A stretch of DNA of 43,383 bases from Streptomyces sp. HD. Its GTDB lineage: Bacteria > Actinomycetota > Actinomycetes > Streptomycetales > Streptomycetaceae. The stretch spans positions 1 to 43,383 of the forward strand of contig NZ_JAQMYP010000068.1 of assembly GCF_028369295.1 (NCBI RefSeq), written 5' to 3'. Every line of letters begins with the position of its first letter. Positions within the stretch are counted from its first letter, which is position 1. The notes under the pieces were generated by a model. It did no database searches. It was given only the letters and a program-made list of their open reading frames with translations, and was not told the DNA's origin. Positions 32,109-39,413 of this stretch are shown in pieces. The position numbers and the translations under genes were made by a program.

Positions 32109-32990
32109 ATGAGACAGTTCACCGCCATCGTCAACCCCACGGCGGGCGGATCCGCCTCAGCCGCCGCGCTGCTGGACGTGGCCCGGCCGCTGCGGGAGGC
32201 CGGGGCCGACCTGGAGACCCAGTACAGCCGCAGCCTCGCCCATGCCCAGGAACTGGCGCGGGACGCCGCAGAGCGGGGCCGGGTGGTGCTCGCCGTCGGC
32301 GGCGACGGAATGGCCGGCGGCATCGGCGGAGCCCTCAGCGGCACCGACGCCCTGCTCGGCCTCGTCCCGGCCGGGCGCGGCAACGACTTCGCCCGGGCGC
32401 TCGGCCTGCCGACCGAGCCGTCGGCGCTCGCCCGGGTGCTGCTCCACAACGAACCCCGCAGGGTCGACACCATCGAGGTGGAGTCGGCCGTCCACGACCG
32501 GGCGGTGGTCCTCGGCAGCGTGTACGCGGGTGTGGACGCACTCGCCAACCGGCACGCCAACAACGCCACCCTGCTGCGCGGCGCCGCGTCCTACTACGCG
32601 GGCGGCCTGCGTGCCGTCACCGGCTGGCGCCCCGCCCGCTACCGGGTCACCGTCGACGGCCAGGAACACCTGCACACCGGCTACACGGTCGTCGCCGCCA
32701 ACTCCGGCTACTACGGCTCCGGCCGTCTCATCGCCCCCGACGCCCGCGTGGACGACGGCCTGCTCGAAGTGGTGATGATCCGCGAGGCGCCGCGGCTGCT
32801 GTTCTTCACCCTGATGAACGAGCTCAAGACCGGCGCCCATGTCCACCGCCCCCAGGTGACGATCCTGCGCGGCAAGGAGATCCGCATCGCGGCCGACCGA
32901 GAGGTGCCCTACGGCGCCGACGGCGAGGTCGAGGCCACCCTCCCCGTCACGGTCAGGGTCCTGCCGGGAGCGCTGCGCGTGCTGTGCTGA
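32109..32990 (+). CDS. YegS/DgkB-type diacylglycerol (lipid) kinase
   Basis: 293 residues from ATG 32109; GAAAGG lies about 10 bases upstream. Motifs of the DAGK catalytic family are present: FTAIVNPTAGG at the N-terminus, VVLAVGGDGMAGGIGGAL (the GGDG nucleotide loop) and GLVPAGRGNDFARALGLP. The C-terminal half with YAGGLRAVTGWRPARYRVTVDG and VDDGLLEVVMI is the usual YegS-like beta domain. It should phosphorylate diacylglycerol or a related lipid. It follows the AGPS-like gene by 124 bp on the same strand. The regulator HTH gene downstream is convergent. Confidence 0.9.
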   Translation: MRQFTAIVNPTAGGSASAAALLDVARPLREAGADLETQYSRSLAHAQELARDAAERGRVVLAVGGDGMAGGIGGALSGTDALLGLVPAGRGNDFARALGLPTEPSALARVLLHNEPRRVDTIEVESAVHDRAVVLGSVYAGVDALANRHANNATLLRGAASYYAGGLRAVTGWRPARYRVTVDGQEHLHTGYTVVAANSGYYGSGRLIAPDARVDDGLLEVVMIREAPRLLFFTLMNELKTGAHVHRPQVTILRGKEIRIAADREVPYGADGEVEATLPVTVRVLPGALRVLC

Positions 32991-33033
32991 GCCGCTGCCA
33001 CGGGGGCTTGCGCGCCCTGGCCGGGGCGACGGA

Positions 33034-33399
33034 TCACCCGCCGTCCAGCGGCCTGCGCGGGCGCGCCGCTCTCAGCTGCTCGGACGCCGTGCCGCGATCG
33101 ACCTCGTCCTGGAGGAGCAGCGAGAGCAGCGCGGCCACCGGCAGCCCCGCTTCGGCGGGGTGCCGCAGCAGCTTGCCGGGCTCGATCCGGTAGGTGTTGG
33201 TGCGTCCCTTGCGCATGTGGGACAGATAGCCGTCCTGCTCCAGATCGGAAATGATCTTCTGGACGGCCCGTTCGGTGAGGCGGCAGTGCGCCGCGATATG
33301 CCGGATGCGGACGTTCGAGTTGTCGGCGATGACCGCCAGCACACGGGCATGGTTCGTCAGGAAGGTCCATCCGGTGTGCGGCTCAGGGGCTGCGTCCAT
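33034..33399 (-). CDS. MarR-type winged-helix transcriptional regulator
   Basis: 121 residues. Winged-helix core: HARVLAVIADNSNVRIRHIAAHCRLTERAVQKIISDLEQDGYL, then a wing SHMRKGRTNTYRI; this matches small MarR/HTH_24 regulators. The start ATG at 33399 has no ribosome binding site, and a -10 TAGTGT lies 6 bp upstream with TTGTAT 17 bp further, so it is probably leaderless. It is divergent from the STAS-ANTAR gene over 135 bp and convergent with the lipid kinase gene. The C-terminal ~40 residues (DEVDRGTASEQLRAARPRRP) are helical and have no assigned role. Effector unknown. Confidence 0.85.
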   Translation of the reverse strand: MDAAPEPHTGWTFLTNHARVLAVIADNSNVRIRHIAAHCRLTERAVQKIISDLEQDGYLSHMRKGRTNTYRIEPGKLLRHPAEAGLPVAALLSLLLQDEVDRGTASEQLRAARPRRPLDGG

Positions 33400-33404
33400 G
33401 GTTC

Positions 33405-33460
33405 AACACTACGACTAGGCATTCACGTATACAAAAACACGTACTGCATTTCATGTATCT
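33405..33460 (-). promoter_or_regulatory. Leaderless promoter and operator repeats of the MarR-type gene
   Basis: On the minus strand TTGTAT (33434-33429) and TAGTGT (33411-33406) are spaced by 17 bp, and the -10 box ends 6 bp before the ATG. The -35 box overlaps the ATACA half of an inverted repeat whose other half, TGTAT, lies at 33454-33458. CACGTA is repeated at 33424-33429 and 33438-33443. The region is unusually AT-rich for this genome. Confidence 0.5.
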
Positions 33461-33534
33461 GTTGACGTGTTCGGTGGTTCGGGTTCAGTCTGGTACGGAC
33501 GGATAGGAGACGAACACCCGAGGGGGAGGCGGTC

Positions 33535-34197
33535 ATGCCTGAACTCGCGTCCCGCACACCGGTGGCGAGCCTGCTCGTGACACGCCTGCGCCCCGACGGC
33601 GACCGGGTCGTGGTCACGGTCCGCGGAGAACTCGACCTCGACACCAGCGAGCAGTTCCGAGAGGTCCTGCGGGAGGCCCTGAACCGTTCGGTCCACGGCA
33701 TCCGTCTGGATCTTGAGGCCGTCTCCTTCTGCGACTGCTCCGCCCTCAACATCCTGCTCACCGTGCGCGACCTGGCCCTGGCGCAGGCCAAGAGCGTCTC
33801 CCTGCACTCCACCAGCACCGCGGTCGAGCGTCTTCTCAACCTGACCGGCGCGCGGACACTGTTCGCCAATGAATCCGAAGGCACCGACTCCGAAGGCACC
33901 GGCTCCGAAGCCACCGGTTCCGAAGTCACCGACGGCGATCTGCGGATCGAACTCGCCCAGCTGCGCCGGGCCATGCAGACCCGGCCGACCATCGATCTGG
34001 CCCGGGGCATCCTGATGGCGTCCTTCGGCCTGAGTACCGAGGAAGCGTGGAAGGTCCTCGTCGCGGCCTCCCAGAACACCAACACCAAACTGCACTCGCT
34101 GGCCGGCGAGGTGGTCACCGCCATCAAGGGCGACCCGCTGCCCGAATCGGTGCAGGAGCAACTCTCGTCCGCGGTCTCCAGGGTCACCTCCTCCTGA
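33535..34197 (+). CDS. STAS-ANTAR fusion: anti-sigma antagonist plus RNA-binding domain
   Basis: 220 residues. Residues about 10-108 form a STAS domain (VTVRGELDLDTSEQFREVL, SFCDCSALNILL with the phosphorylatable Ser region), as in SpoIIAA-type anti-sigma factor antagonists. Residues about 136-200 form an ANTAR domain (RRAMQTRPTIDLARGILMASFGLSTEEAWKVLVAASQNTNTKL), which binds tandem RNA hairpins and prevents termination. They are joined by four five-residue repeats (114-133). ATG 33535 has GGGAGG six bases upstream. Thus partner switching with a kinase may control antitermination. Divergent from the MarR-type gene; a flavodoxin-like gene follows after 64 bp. Confidence 0.88.
   Translation: MPELASRTPVASLLVTRLRPDGDRVVVTVRGELDLDTSEQFREVLREALNRSVHGIRLDLEAVSFCDCSALNILLTVRDLALAQAKSVSLHSTSTAVERLLNLTGARTLFANESEGTDSEGTGSEATGSEVTDGDLRIELAQLRRAMQTRPTIDLARGILMASFGLSTEEAWKVLVAASQNTNTKLHSLAGEVVTAIKGDPLPESVQEQLSSAVSRVTSS
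33874..33933 (+). repeat. Four 15-bp tandem repeats in the STAS-ANTAR linker
   Basis: Four in-frame copies of a 15-bp unit (first copy TCCGAAGGCACCGAC) start at 33874, 33889, 33904 and 33919, encoding SEGTD, SEGTG, SEATG and SEVTD. Copy number could vary between strains and change linker length without a frameshift. Confidence 0.8.
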
Positions 34198-34261
34198 GCG
34201 CCCGTCAGCCGCCAAAGCGCCCCGGTTGCGCCGATCGGCAGCGCGACGGCAGGGTTCGGGT

Positions 34262-34714
34262 GTGCCTACCTTGCTGATCGTCCATCACACCCCCTCGCCC
34301 AACTGCCAGGCCATGCTCGAAGCCGTCGTCTCCGGGGCCACGGACCCGGACATCGAGAACGTCGAGGTCGTACGGCGCCCGGCGCTGTCGGCCACCGCGA
34401 CCGACGTACTGGAGGCCGACGGCTACCTCCTGGGCACCCCGGCGAACCTGGGCTACATCTCGGGGGCCCTCAAGCACTTCTTCGACCAGGTCTACTACCC
34501 GTGCCTGGACGCCACACGGGGGCGGCCCTTCGGCTACTACGTGCACGGCGGCAGCGATGTCACCGGGGCCGTGCGGGCGATCGACTCCATCACCACCGGC
34601 CTCGCCTGGCGACCCTCCGCGCAGCCGGTCACCGTGACGGGCGAACCCGGCAGGAACGACATCGAGGCGTGCTGGGAACTGGGCGCGACACTCGCCGCCG
34701 GCCTCATGAACTGA
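34262..34714 (+). CDS. Flavodoxin/NADPH-FMN reductase-like protein
   Basis: 150 residues from GTG 34262, where the protein begins with the first strand of a Rossmann-like fold (VPTLLIVHHTPSPNC, the FMN phosphate loop). ADGYLLGTPANLGYISGALKHFFDQV is the second flavin-binding region of WrbA/FMN-reductase-type proteins, and GRPFGYYVHGG follows. A TTG at 34226 would add 12 residues with no fold element, so the GTG is preferred. It follows the STAS-ANTAR gene by 64 bp on the same strand, so the two may be co-transcribed. Probable role is quinone or flavin reduction; substrate unknown. Confidence 0.75.
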   Translation: MPTLLIVHHTPSPNCQAMLEAVVSGATDPDIENVEVVRRPALSATATDVLEADGYLLGTPANLGYISGALKHFFDQVYYPCLDATRGRPFGYYVHGGSDVTGAVRAIDSITTGLAWRPSAQPVTVTGEPGRNDIEACWELGATLAAGLMN

Positions 34715-34752
34715 CCGTTGCGATAAGAAATTTCTGTGAATTCGTGAGGCGT

Positions 34753-34783
34753 TTGAACACGATGCGGCCCGCCTCCGTATAGG
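34753..34783 (+). promoter_or_regulatory. Putative promoter of the DUF1996 gene
   Basis: TTGAAC (34753-34758) and a TATAGG-like -10 (34778-34783) are 19 bp apart, or 17 bp if CGTATA is used. Upstream lies a 10-bp perfect palindrome, AGAAATTTCT (34726-34735), in an AT-rich patch. Together they suggest a housekeeping-sigma promoter with a possible operator. Confidence 0.4.
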
Positions 34784-34833
34784 ACCGGGGGATTTTCATG
34801 CCCTGACCGACCACGAGGCGTAGGAGTACTTCC

Positions 34834-36924
34834 TTGGGACGCAGCACGCGAAGACGCCCCACGGGCGCACGGCGAGCGACCTTTGCAGCGGTCGCGCTGA
34901 TGTTGGGGGGCGGCGGCCTGGTCGCGGCCAACGTCTACGCCTCCGCCACCGAGGACGGGGGGACGGACCAGGCCCGGACCCTGTCCTCCCCGGCCGGCAC
35001 CATCGACTGCCCGGACGTGGGCACAAAGCTCACGGCCGTACCGGAGGGGGCGAAGGAGGACGTCGCCAAGGAACTCGCCCTCCTGGACCAGCAGATCGCC
35101 GACGCCTACCAGCGACTGCAGGAGTCGGCACAGGCCATCCAGCAGGACGCGGGCTTCGCCGACAACGCGATCATGAATCCGCTGAAGGAGAAGCGCGGCG
35201 CGACGATCGAACGCATCGCCATCGCCGTCGACCGAGAGGGGGACCGGCCGCAGGGCCTGGAGTCCCTCGCCTCCTGCACGCTGCGCGCCCCCGACGGCGG
35301 CCAGGGCAACGGCGGCCAGGCCGACGGCGGCGACCAGGCGGGTGCCGAGCAGGGCGCCCAGCAGCCGGGCGACGGCGGACAGCAGCCCGGCAACGGCGGT
35401 CAGGCGGGCAACGGTGGCCAGGCCGGAAACGGCCCCGTCGCCGCGGACTACGTGGACATCAAGGCCGTACAGCCGAACGTGCCGAGCCCGGCCCTGCAGT
35501 CGGATGCCTCCCGCGGCACCTTCGCCACCAGCTGCGGAGTGAACGAGAACGGCCTGTTCAACTCCGACAACGTGATCGTGGCCCCCGGCGTCTCCAACGG
35601 CGCCCACCACTTCCACGACTACATCGGCAACCAGTCCAACACCGCCTTCGCGAGCGACGAGGACCTGGCGAACGCCGAGACGAGCTGTGTCGACCAGGGC
35701 GACAAGTCCACGTACTACTGGCCCGTGATCCGTCTGCAGAACGGAGCGCAGGAACAGGACGCCAACTCGCCCGGCGGCGGCATCGAGGGCAACGCCGGCG
35801 AGATCGTCACTCCCAAGGAAGTGACGCTGAACTTCGTGGGCAACCCGCGCAGCAAGGTCACCGCGATGCCGCGTCTGCTGCGCATCATCACCGGTGACGC
35901 CAAGGCGTTCGTCAACGGCACCGCCAACGCCAACGCCTCCTGGAGCTGCACCGGCCTTGAGGACCGGCAGCTGAAGGACAAGTACCCGCTGTGCCCGCAG
36001 GGCAGCGACGTGGTGCGGACCTTCAAGTTCCAGAGCTGCTGGGACGGCCAGAACATCGACAGTGCCAACCACCGCACCCACGTGGCGTTCGCCGCGGCCG
36101 ACGGCAGCTGCGCGAACGGCTTCAAGGCCATCCCGCAGCTGGTGCAGCGGATCGTCTACGACGTCGACACGCCCAGCCTGCAGGACGGCGGCAAGACGAC
36201 CCCGCTGTTCGCGGTGGACTCCTTCCCCGAGCAGCTGCACAAGCCGGTCACCGACCACGGCGACTTCATCAACGTCTTCAGCGAGGACCTGATGGGCGAG
36301 ATGGTCGACTGCATCAACGCGGGCCGCAAGTGCGGCGCCGGCGCGGACGAGGGCGGCGACCCGGGCCAGGAGGAGCCGACCGAGCAGCCGACCGAGGCCC
36401 CCACCACTCCGCCGGCCGGTGACGACAAGCCGGAGCAGCCCGGCAATGGAGGCGACGAGCAGACGAAGCCGCCGGTGACCGACGAACCGGCCACCGAGGC
36501 CCCCGAGACCGAGGCCCCCGAGACCGAGGCCCCCGAGACGGAGGCCCCGGCGAACGAGGACCCCGCCACCGAGGCCCCCTCGAACGGCGACGCGGGTGAC
36601 GACCCCGGTGCCGACGACCCGGCGAACGACGACAAGCCGACCGTGTCCAGCACGGTCGCGCCCAAGTCGTACGGCACTCCGTCGGCCGCCGCGGGCGACG
36701 ACCAGGCGCAGGGTGGCTCGGGCGACGACGAGAACGCGGGAGGCGCCGCAGCGCAGACGCAGCCCCCCGGCGACGACACCGAGGACAGCCTGGGGACGAA
36801 GCCGCAGGCGGTCGGGGGCAACCTCGCCGAGACGGGCACCACGCTGTGGCCGGCCGCGGCCGGTGCCGTCCTCCTCATGGGCGGTCTCCTGGTGCTGGTC
36901 CGCGCCAGGCGCAGCGCCCGGTAG
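34834..36924 (+). CDS. Secreted, sortase-anchored DUF1996 protein
   Basis: 696 residues. The start is TTG 34834: GGAG at 34823-34826 lies seven bases upstream, and the reading begins with a basic signal peptide (RRRPTGARRATFAAVALMLGGGGLVAANVYASA). An alpha-helical part (about 60-145) and a Gln-Gly-Asn-rich linker (about 150-200) precede the DUF1996 domain (about 235-490), recognised by GAHHFHDYIGN, YYWPVIRL, CTG...YPLCPQG, SCWDG and DVDTPSL. A Pro-Glu-Thr-Asp-rich stalk with TEAPE repeats (about 510-640) leads to LAETG (664-668), a hydrophobic segment and a basic tail, the sorting signal of actinobacterial class E sortases. It should be covalently attached to peptidoglycan. DUF1996 is shared with fungi; its function is unknown. 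Confidence 0.88.
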   Translation: MGRSTRRRPTGARRATFAAVALMLGGGGLVAANVYASATEDGGTDQARTLSSPAGTIDCPDVGTKLTAVPEGAKEDVAKELALLDQQIADAYQRLQESAQAIQQDAGFADNAIMNPLKEKRGATIERIAIAVDREGDRPQGLESLASCTLRAPDGGQGNGGQADGGDQAGAEQGAQQPGDGGQQPGNGGQAGNGGQAGNGPVAADYVDIKAVQPNVPSPALQSDASRGTFATSCGVNENGLFNSDNVIVAPGVSNGAHHFHDYIGNQSNTAFASDEDLANAETSCVDQGDKSTYYWPVIRLQNGAQEQDANSPGGGIEGNAGEIVTPKEVTLNFVGNPRSKVTAMPRLLRIITGDAKAFVNGTANANASWSCTGLEDRQLKDKYPLCPQGSDVVRTFKFQSCWDGQNIDSANHRTHVAFAAADGSCANGFKAIPQLVQRIVYDVDTPSLQDGGKTTPLFAVDSFPEQLHKPVTDHGDFINVFSEDLMGEMVDCINAGRKCGAGADEGGDPGQEEPTEQPTEAPTTPPAGDDKPEQPGNGGDEQTKPPVTDEPATEAPETEAPETEAPETEAPANEDPATEAPSNGDAGDDPGADDPANDDKPTVSSTVAPKSYGTPSAAAGDDQAQGGSGDDENAGGAAAQTQPPGDDTEDSLGTKPQAVGGNLAETGTTLWPAAAGAVLLMGGLLVLVRARRSAR

Positions 36925-36966
36925 AGGTGACGACGCGAGGAAACGGCGCGTGAGGCGCTGACGCTC

Positions 36967-37007
36967 CGCAAGGGCCCGGACCGGTCGACCCGGTCCGGGC
37001 CCTTGCG
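36967..37007. terminator. Strong intrinsic terminator hairpin after the DUF1996 gene
   Basis: A perfect 18-bp stem (36967-36984 with 36990-37007) encloses a 5-base loop (TCGAC). The left arm begins CGCAAGGGCCCGGACC. No U-tract follows, as is common in Streptomyces, and the symmetry allows it to stop transcription from both directions, including from the minus-strand DUF2071 gene. Confidence 0.85.
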
Positions 37008-37208
37008 CGTTCTCCGCCACGGCACGACGTCGGCAGCCACGCCCCCGACGTCCGCGAGGGTCGCCGCCGCCCGGCCGGGATTCCGGCACCCCGTCGGACC
37101 TCAGGGTCGCGATCCGGATGCCGTCCGGCCCGGCTCGGCCGCCAACTGGCAGCGCCAGCCTCATCCGCTACGTCGGCGCCGGGCCCCGGACTTCGACGGC
37201 CGGGCGGA
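37008..37208. other. Intergenic stretch without a recognisable gene
   Basis: About 200 bp between the terminator and the end of the DUF2071 gene. I see no ORF with a ribosome binding site, no RNA gene and no repeat. Confidence 0.5.
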
Positions 37209-37970
37209 TCACGGAGTGGGAATGCCCGCCGGGCGCGCGGGCCGGCCCAGACGGACCGGCACGCCGGGGGAGTACAGGACGCTCACCGGGGCGGCGTCCG
37301 GAGCGGGCAGCCCGGCCGCGGCGACCAGGTTCTCCTCGCAGGCGATCAGCTCGGCGCGGTACAGGGGCCAACGCGGGTGGTCGTTGGGCAGGTACGCCAG
37401 CGGCTCGGGCCCGCCGAAGAAGGCGTTGTGCATGCCCCAGCGTGCAGTGAGGAAGTGCTCCAATTCGGTCGGCTCGTCGATGCGTTCGCCGGTGCGCACG
37501 CTGATCCGGCTGGACGCGCCGCGCGGGCCGGGCCAGCGCCGGGAACTCGTGTAGGTGACGGTGTCGCCGTCCGCGTGCACGGTCATCCGCGACCACAGGT
37601 ACGGCAGCCGGAAGCCGACGCGCCCCATCACGACCGGGATCAGCCGCGACGCGTCCATCGACCGGAACACCACGCCGCGCCGCCCCTGCGCGTCCACGGA
37701 GTACAGGCGCACATTGGTCTCGGGAAAGGTCCCGAGATACGGCATCCCGGGCAGCCGCAGCCAGCCGACCCGATGCATCCGGAAGGCGACGAGCCCGATG
37801 TACGTGACCCCGTCGTGCGTGTCCGGAACGGTCCCCCTCGGCAACAGCCCCGCCACCGCGTCCGGTTCGACGGCCCAGTGGACGAAGGCGAGGTCGAGCC
37901 ACTGCTGGGTGAGGAGCGGGGCACGTATCAGGGCGGGCGCGTCCGGGGTGACCGGCGTGGTATTCGGCAC
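37209..37970 (-). CDS. YqjF-like DUF2071 protein
   Basis: 253 residues from GTG 37970, with a G-rich stretch (GGGGG) just upstream. Diagnostic segments are LTQQWLDLAFVHWAVEPDAVAGLLPRG, TYIGLVAFRM, PETNVRLYSVD, GVVFRSMDASRL and LEHFLTARWGMHN, all typical of DUF2071, whose fold is related to acetoacetate decarboxylase. The biochemical role of the family is unknown. It is 48 bp downstream of the TetR gene on the same strand and probably co-transcribed with it. Confidence 0.85.
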   Translation of the reverse strand: MPNTTPVTPDAPALIRAPLLTQQWLDLAFVHWAVEPDAVAGLLPRGTVPDTHDGVTYIGLVAFRMHRVGWLRLPGMPYLGTFPETNVRLYSVDAQGRRGVVFRSMDASRLIPVVMGRVGFRLPYLWSRMTVHADGDTVTYTSSRRWPGPRGASSRISVRTGERIDEPTELEHFLTARWGMHNAFFGGPEPLAYLPNDHPRWPLYRAELIACEENLVAAAGLPAPDAAPVSVLYSPGVPVRLGRPARPAGIPTP

Positions 37971-38018
37971 GACCCCCAGGATGGCAGAGCCCGGATCCGC
38001 CCCGCTGCGGGCCCCGAG

Positions 38019-38669
38019 TCATCGGTAGCGCGCGGCGACACCGGTGAGATAACCGCGCAGCATCAGCCCGGCTTCGTCGAGGAGTCCCGGATCGCCCTCG
38101 GGGTCGCGGCGGAACGCCTCCTGGGCGAGGGCGTCGGCCGCGAGGACCGCGGCGTGGCAGGCACGGGCGAGTGCCTCGTCGTCGTGGGCGAGGCCCAGGA
38201 CCAGCAGAATACGCCGGACTCCATCCGCCATACGGCGCTTGTGCTCGCGGTCCGCCGCGCGGGTCTGCTCGGTCAGGCTGCTGCCGAACCACAGCGCCCG
38301 GAACCCGTGTCCGGTGCGGTAGATCGCGGCGTACGCGTCGATGAGGACGCCGACCGGGTCGTCCCACCGCTCCGCCTCGGCCGCGGCGACGAGATCGTCC
38401 ATCGCGGCTTCGAGACGGGCGAGATAGCCGGCCGCGAGGGCGTCGATGATGGCGTCGCGGTCGGGCAGGTACTGGTACAGCGAACCGACCGAGACGCCGG
38501 CCTCCGCCGCGACCCGGGTCGTGGTCAGCGCCTGCACCCCCTCGCCGACCAGGACACGCTCGGCGGCTTCAAGCACCCGGGCCAACCGCGCTCTGCTGCG
38601 CGCCTGCTGAGGAGTACGGCGCAGCGGAACGGGCCAGCTTCCGCCGTCTGCCGCGGCCGGATCACCCAT
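38019..38669 (-). CDS. TetR-family transcriptional regulator
   Basis: 216 residues from ATG 38669 with a perfect GGAGG seven bases upstream; the in-frame start at 38726 is rejected because it lies in the operator. HTH: TTTRVAAEAGVSVGSLYQYLPDRDAIIDAL. The ligand domain is all-helical with PVGVLIDAYAAIYRTGHGFRALWF. It is divergent from the aldolase-kinase pair across 57 bp and leads DUF2071, so it likely controls both sides. The effector is unknown. Confidence 0.9.
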   Translation of the reverse strand: MGDPAAADGGSWPVPLRRTPQQARSRARLARVLEAAERVLVGEGVQALTTTRVAAEAGVSVGSLYQYLPDRDAIIDALAAGYLARLEAAMDDLVAAAEAERWDDPVGVLIDAYAAIYRTGHGFRALWFGSSLTEQTRAADREHKRRMADGVRRILLVLGLAHDDEALARACHAAVLAADALAQEAFRRDPEGDPGLLDEAGLMLRGYLTGVAARYR

Positions 38670-38687
38670 GCTCGGCCTCCAAAGCTG

Positions 38688-38719
38688 AACGTGACTTTGT
38701 TTCAGGTTTACGTTACCGT
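38688..38719. promoter_or_regulatory. Operator and leaderless promoter between TetR and aldolase genes
   Basis: AACGT (38688-38692) and ACGTT (38710-38714) form an inverted repeat with further partial symmetry (AACGTGAC and GTTTACGTT). For the aldolase, GTGACT (38691-38696) and TACCGT (38714-38719) are 17 bp apart and the -10 box ends 7 bp before the ATG at 38727, which has no ribosome binding site. A repressor bound here would block it. Confidence 0.5.
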
Positions 38720-38726
38720 CGCGCAC

Positions 38727-39413
38727 ATGACAGGCTCAAGCTCGGTGCTGGGTCAGGAACGCGCCGCCGTGGCCGAGGCGTGCCGCCGGCTGGGGGCGGA
38801 GCGGCTGCTCATCGGCACCGCCGGCAACGTCAGCGCACGGGCGGACGACCGGGTCGCGATCACGGCGACCGGCGCCGTACTCGCCGAACTCACGGCCGAC
38901 GAGGTGACCGTGGTCGACCTCGACGGAAACATCGTGGCCGGGACACTGGAGCCCACCTCCGAACTCGACCTGCACCTCGGCGTCTACCGCCGCTACGGCG
39001 CGGGCGCGGTCGTCCACACCCACGCCCCGCTGGCCACCGCACTGTCCTGCGTGCTCGACGAACTGCCCTGCATCCACTACCAGTTGCTCACACTGGGCGG
39101 CTCGGTGCGGGTGGCACCGTACGCCACGTTCGGCACACCGGAGCTCGCCGAGTCGGTCCTCACGGCGCTTGAGGGCCGCAGCGCCGCGCTGATGGCCAGC
39201 CACGGCGCCCTCACCCACGCCCCGACACTGGACAAGGCCGTCGAGCACGCGCTGCTGCTGGAGTGGGCGTGCGGCGTCTACCAGCACGCGGCCGCCCTCG
39301 GCACGCCCCGCGTCCTCGACGAGCGGCAGCAACTCGCGGTGATCGAGGCCGCGATCGCCCGGAACTACGGCACCACCCACCCCGTACCACCCGTGCAGGA
39401 GGGAAATCGATGA
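38727..39413 (+). CDS. Class II aldolase/adducin (fuculose-phosphate aldolase-like)
   Basis: 228 residues. Zinc ligands and catalytic residues of the FucA-type family are visible: LIGTAGNVSAR, the acid in EPTSELDLHLGVY, HTHAP (two His ligands) and SHGALTHAP (third His). The reaction would be retro-aldol cleavage of a sugar 1-phosphate to DHAP and an aldehyde. The gene overlaps the PfkB kinase by 4 bp (ATGA), so kinase and aldolase act in one pathway: phosphorylate then cleave. An isomerase, which the 5-deoxyribose and methylthioribose salvage routes also need, is not in the window. No ribosome binding site is seen; a leaderless transcript is likely. Confidence 0.87.
   Translation: MTGSSSVLGQERAAVAEACRRLGAERLLIGTAGNVSARADDRVAITATGAVLAELTADEVTVVDLDGNIVAGTLEPTSELDLHLGVYRRYGAGAVVHTHAPLATALSCVLDELPCIHYQLLTLGGSVRVAPYATFGTPELAESVLTALEGRSAALMASHGALTHAPTLDKAVEHALLLEWACGVYQHAAALGTPRVLDERQQLAVIEAAIARNYGTTHPVPPVQEGNR

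Noticed and set aside
34715..34833. A riboswitch upstream of the secreted DUF1996 protein.
   Set aside because: Only a short palindrome and a promoter are visible; the leader is too short for a c-di-AMP-type structure.
34537..37164. Minus-strand frame of 875 codons opposite the DUF1996 gene.
   Set aside because: A Leu/Val/Gly-rich shadow crossing two plus-strand genes.
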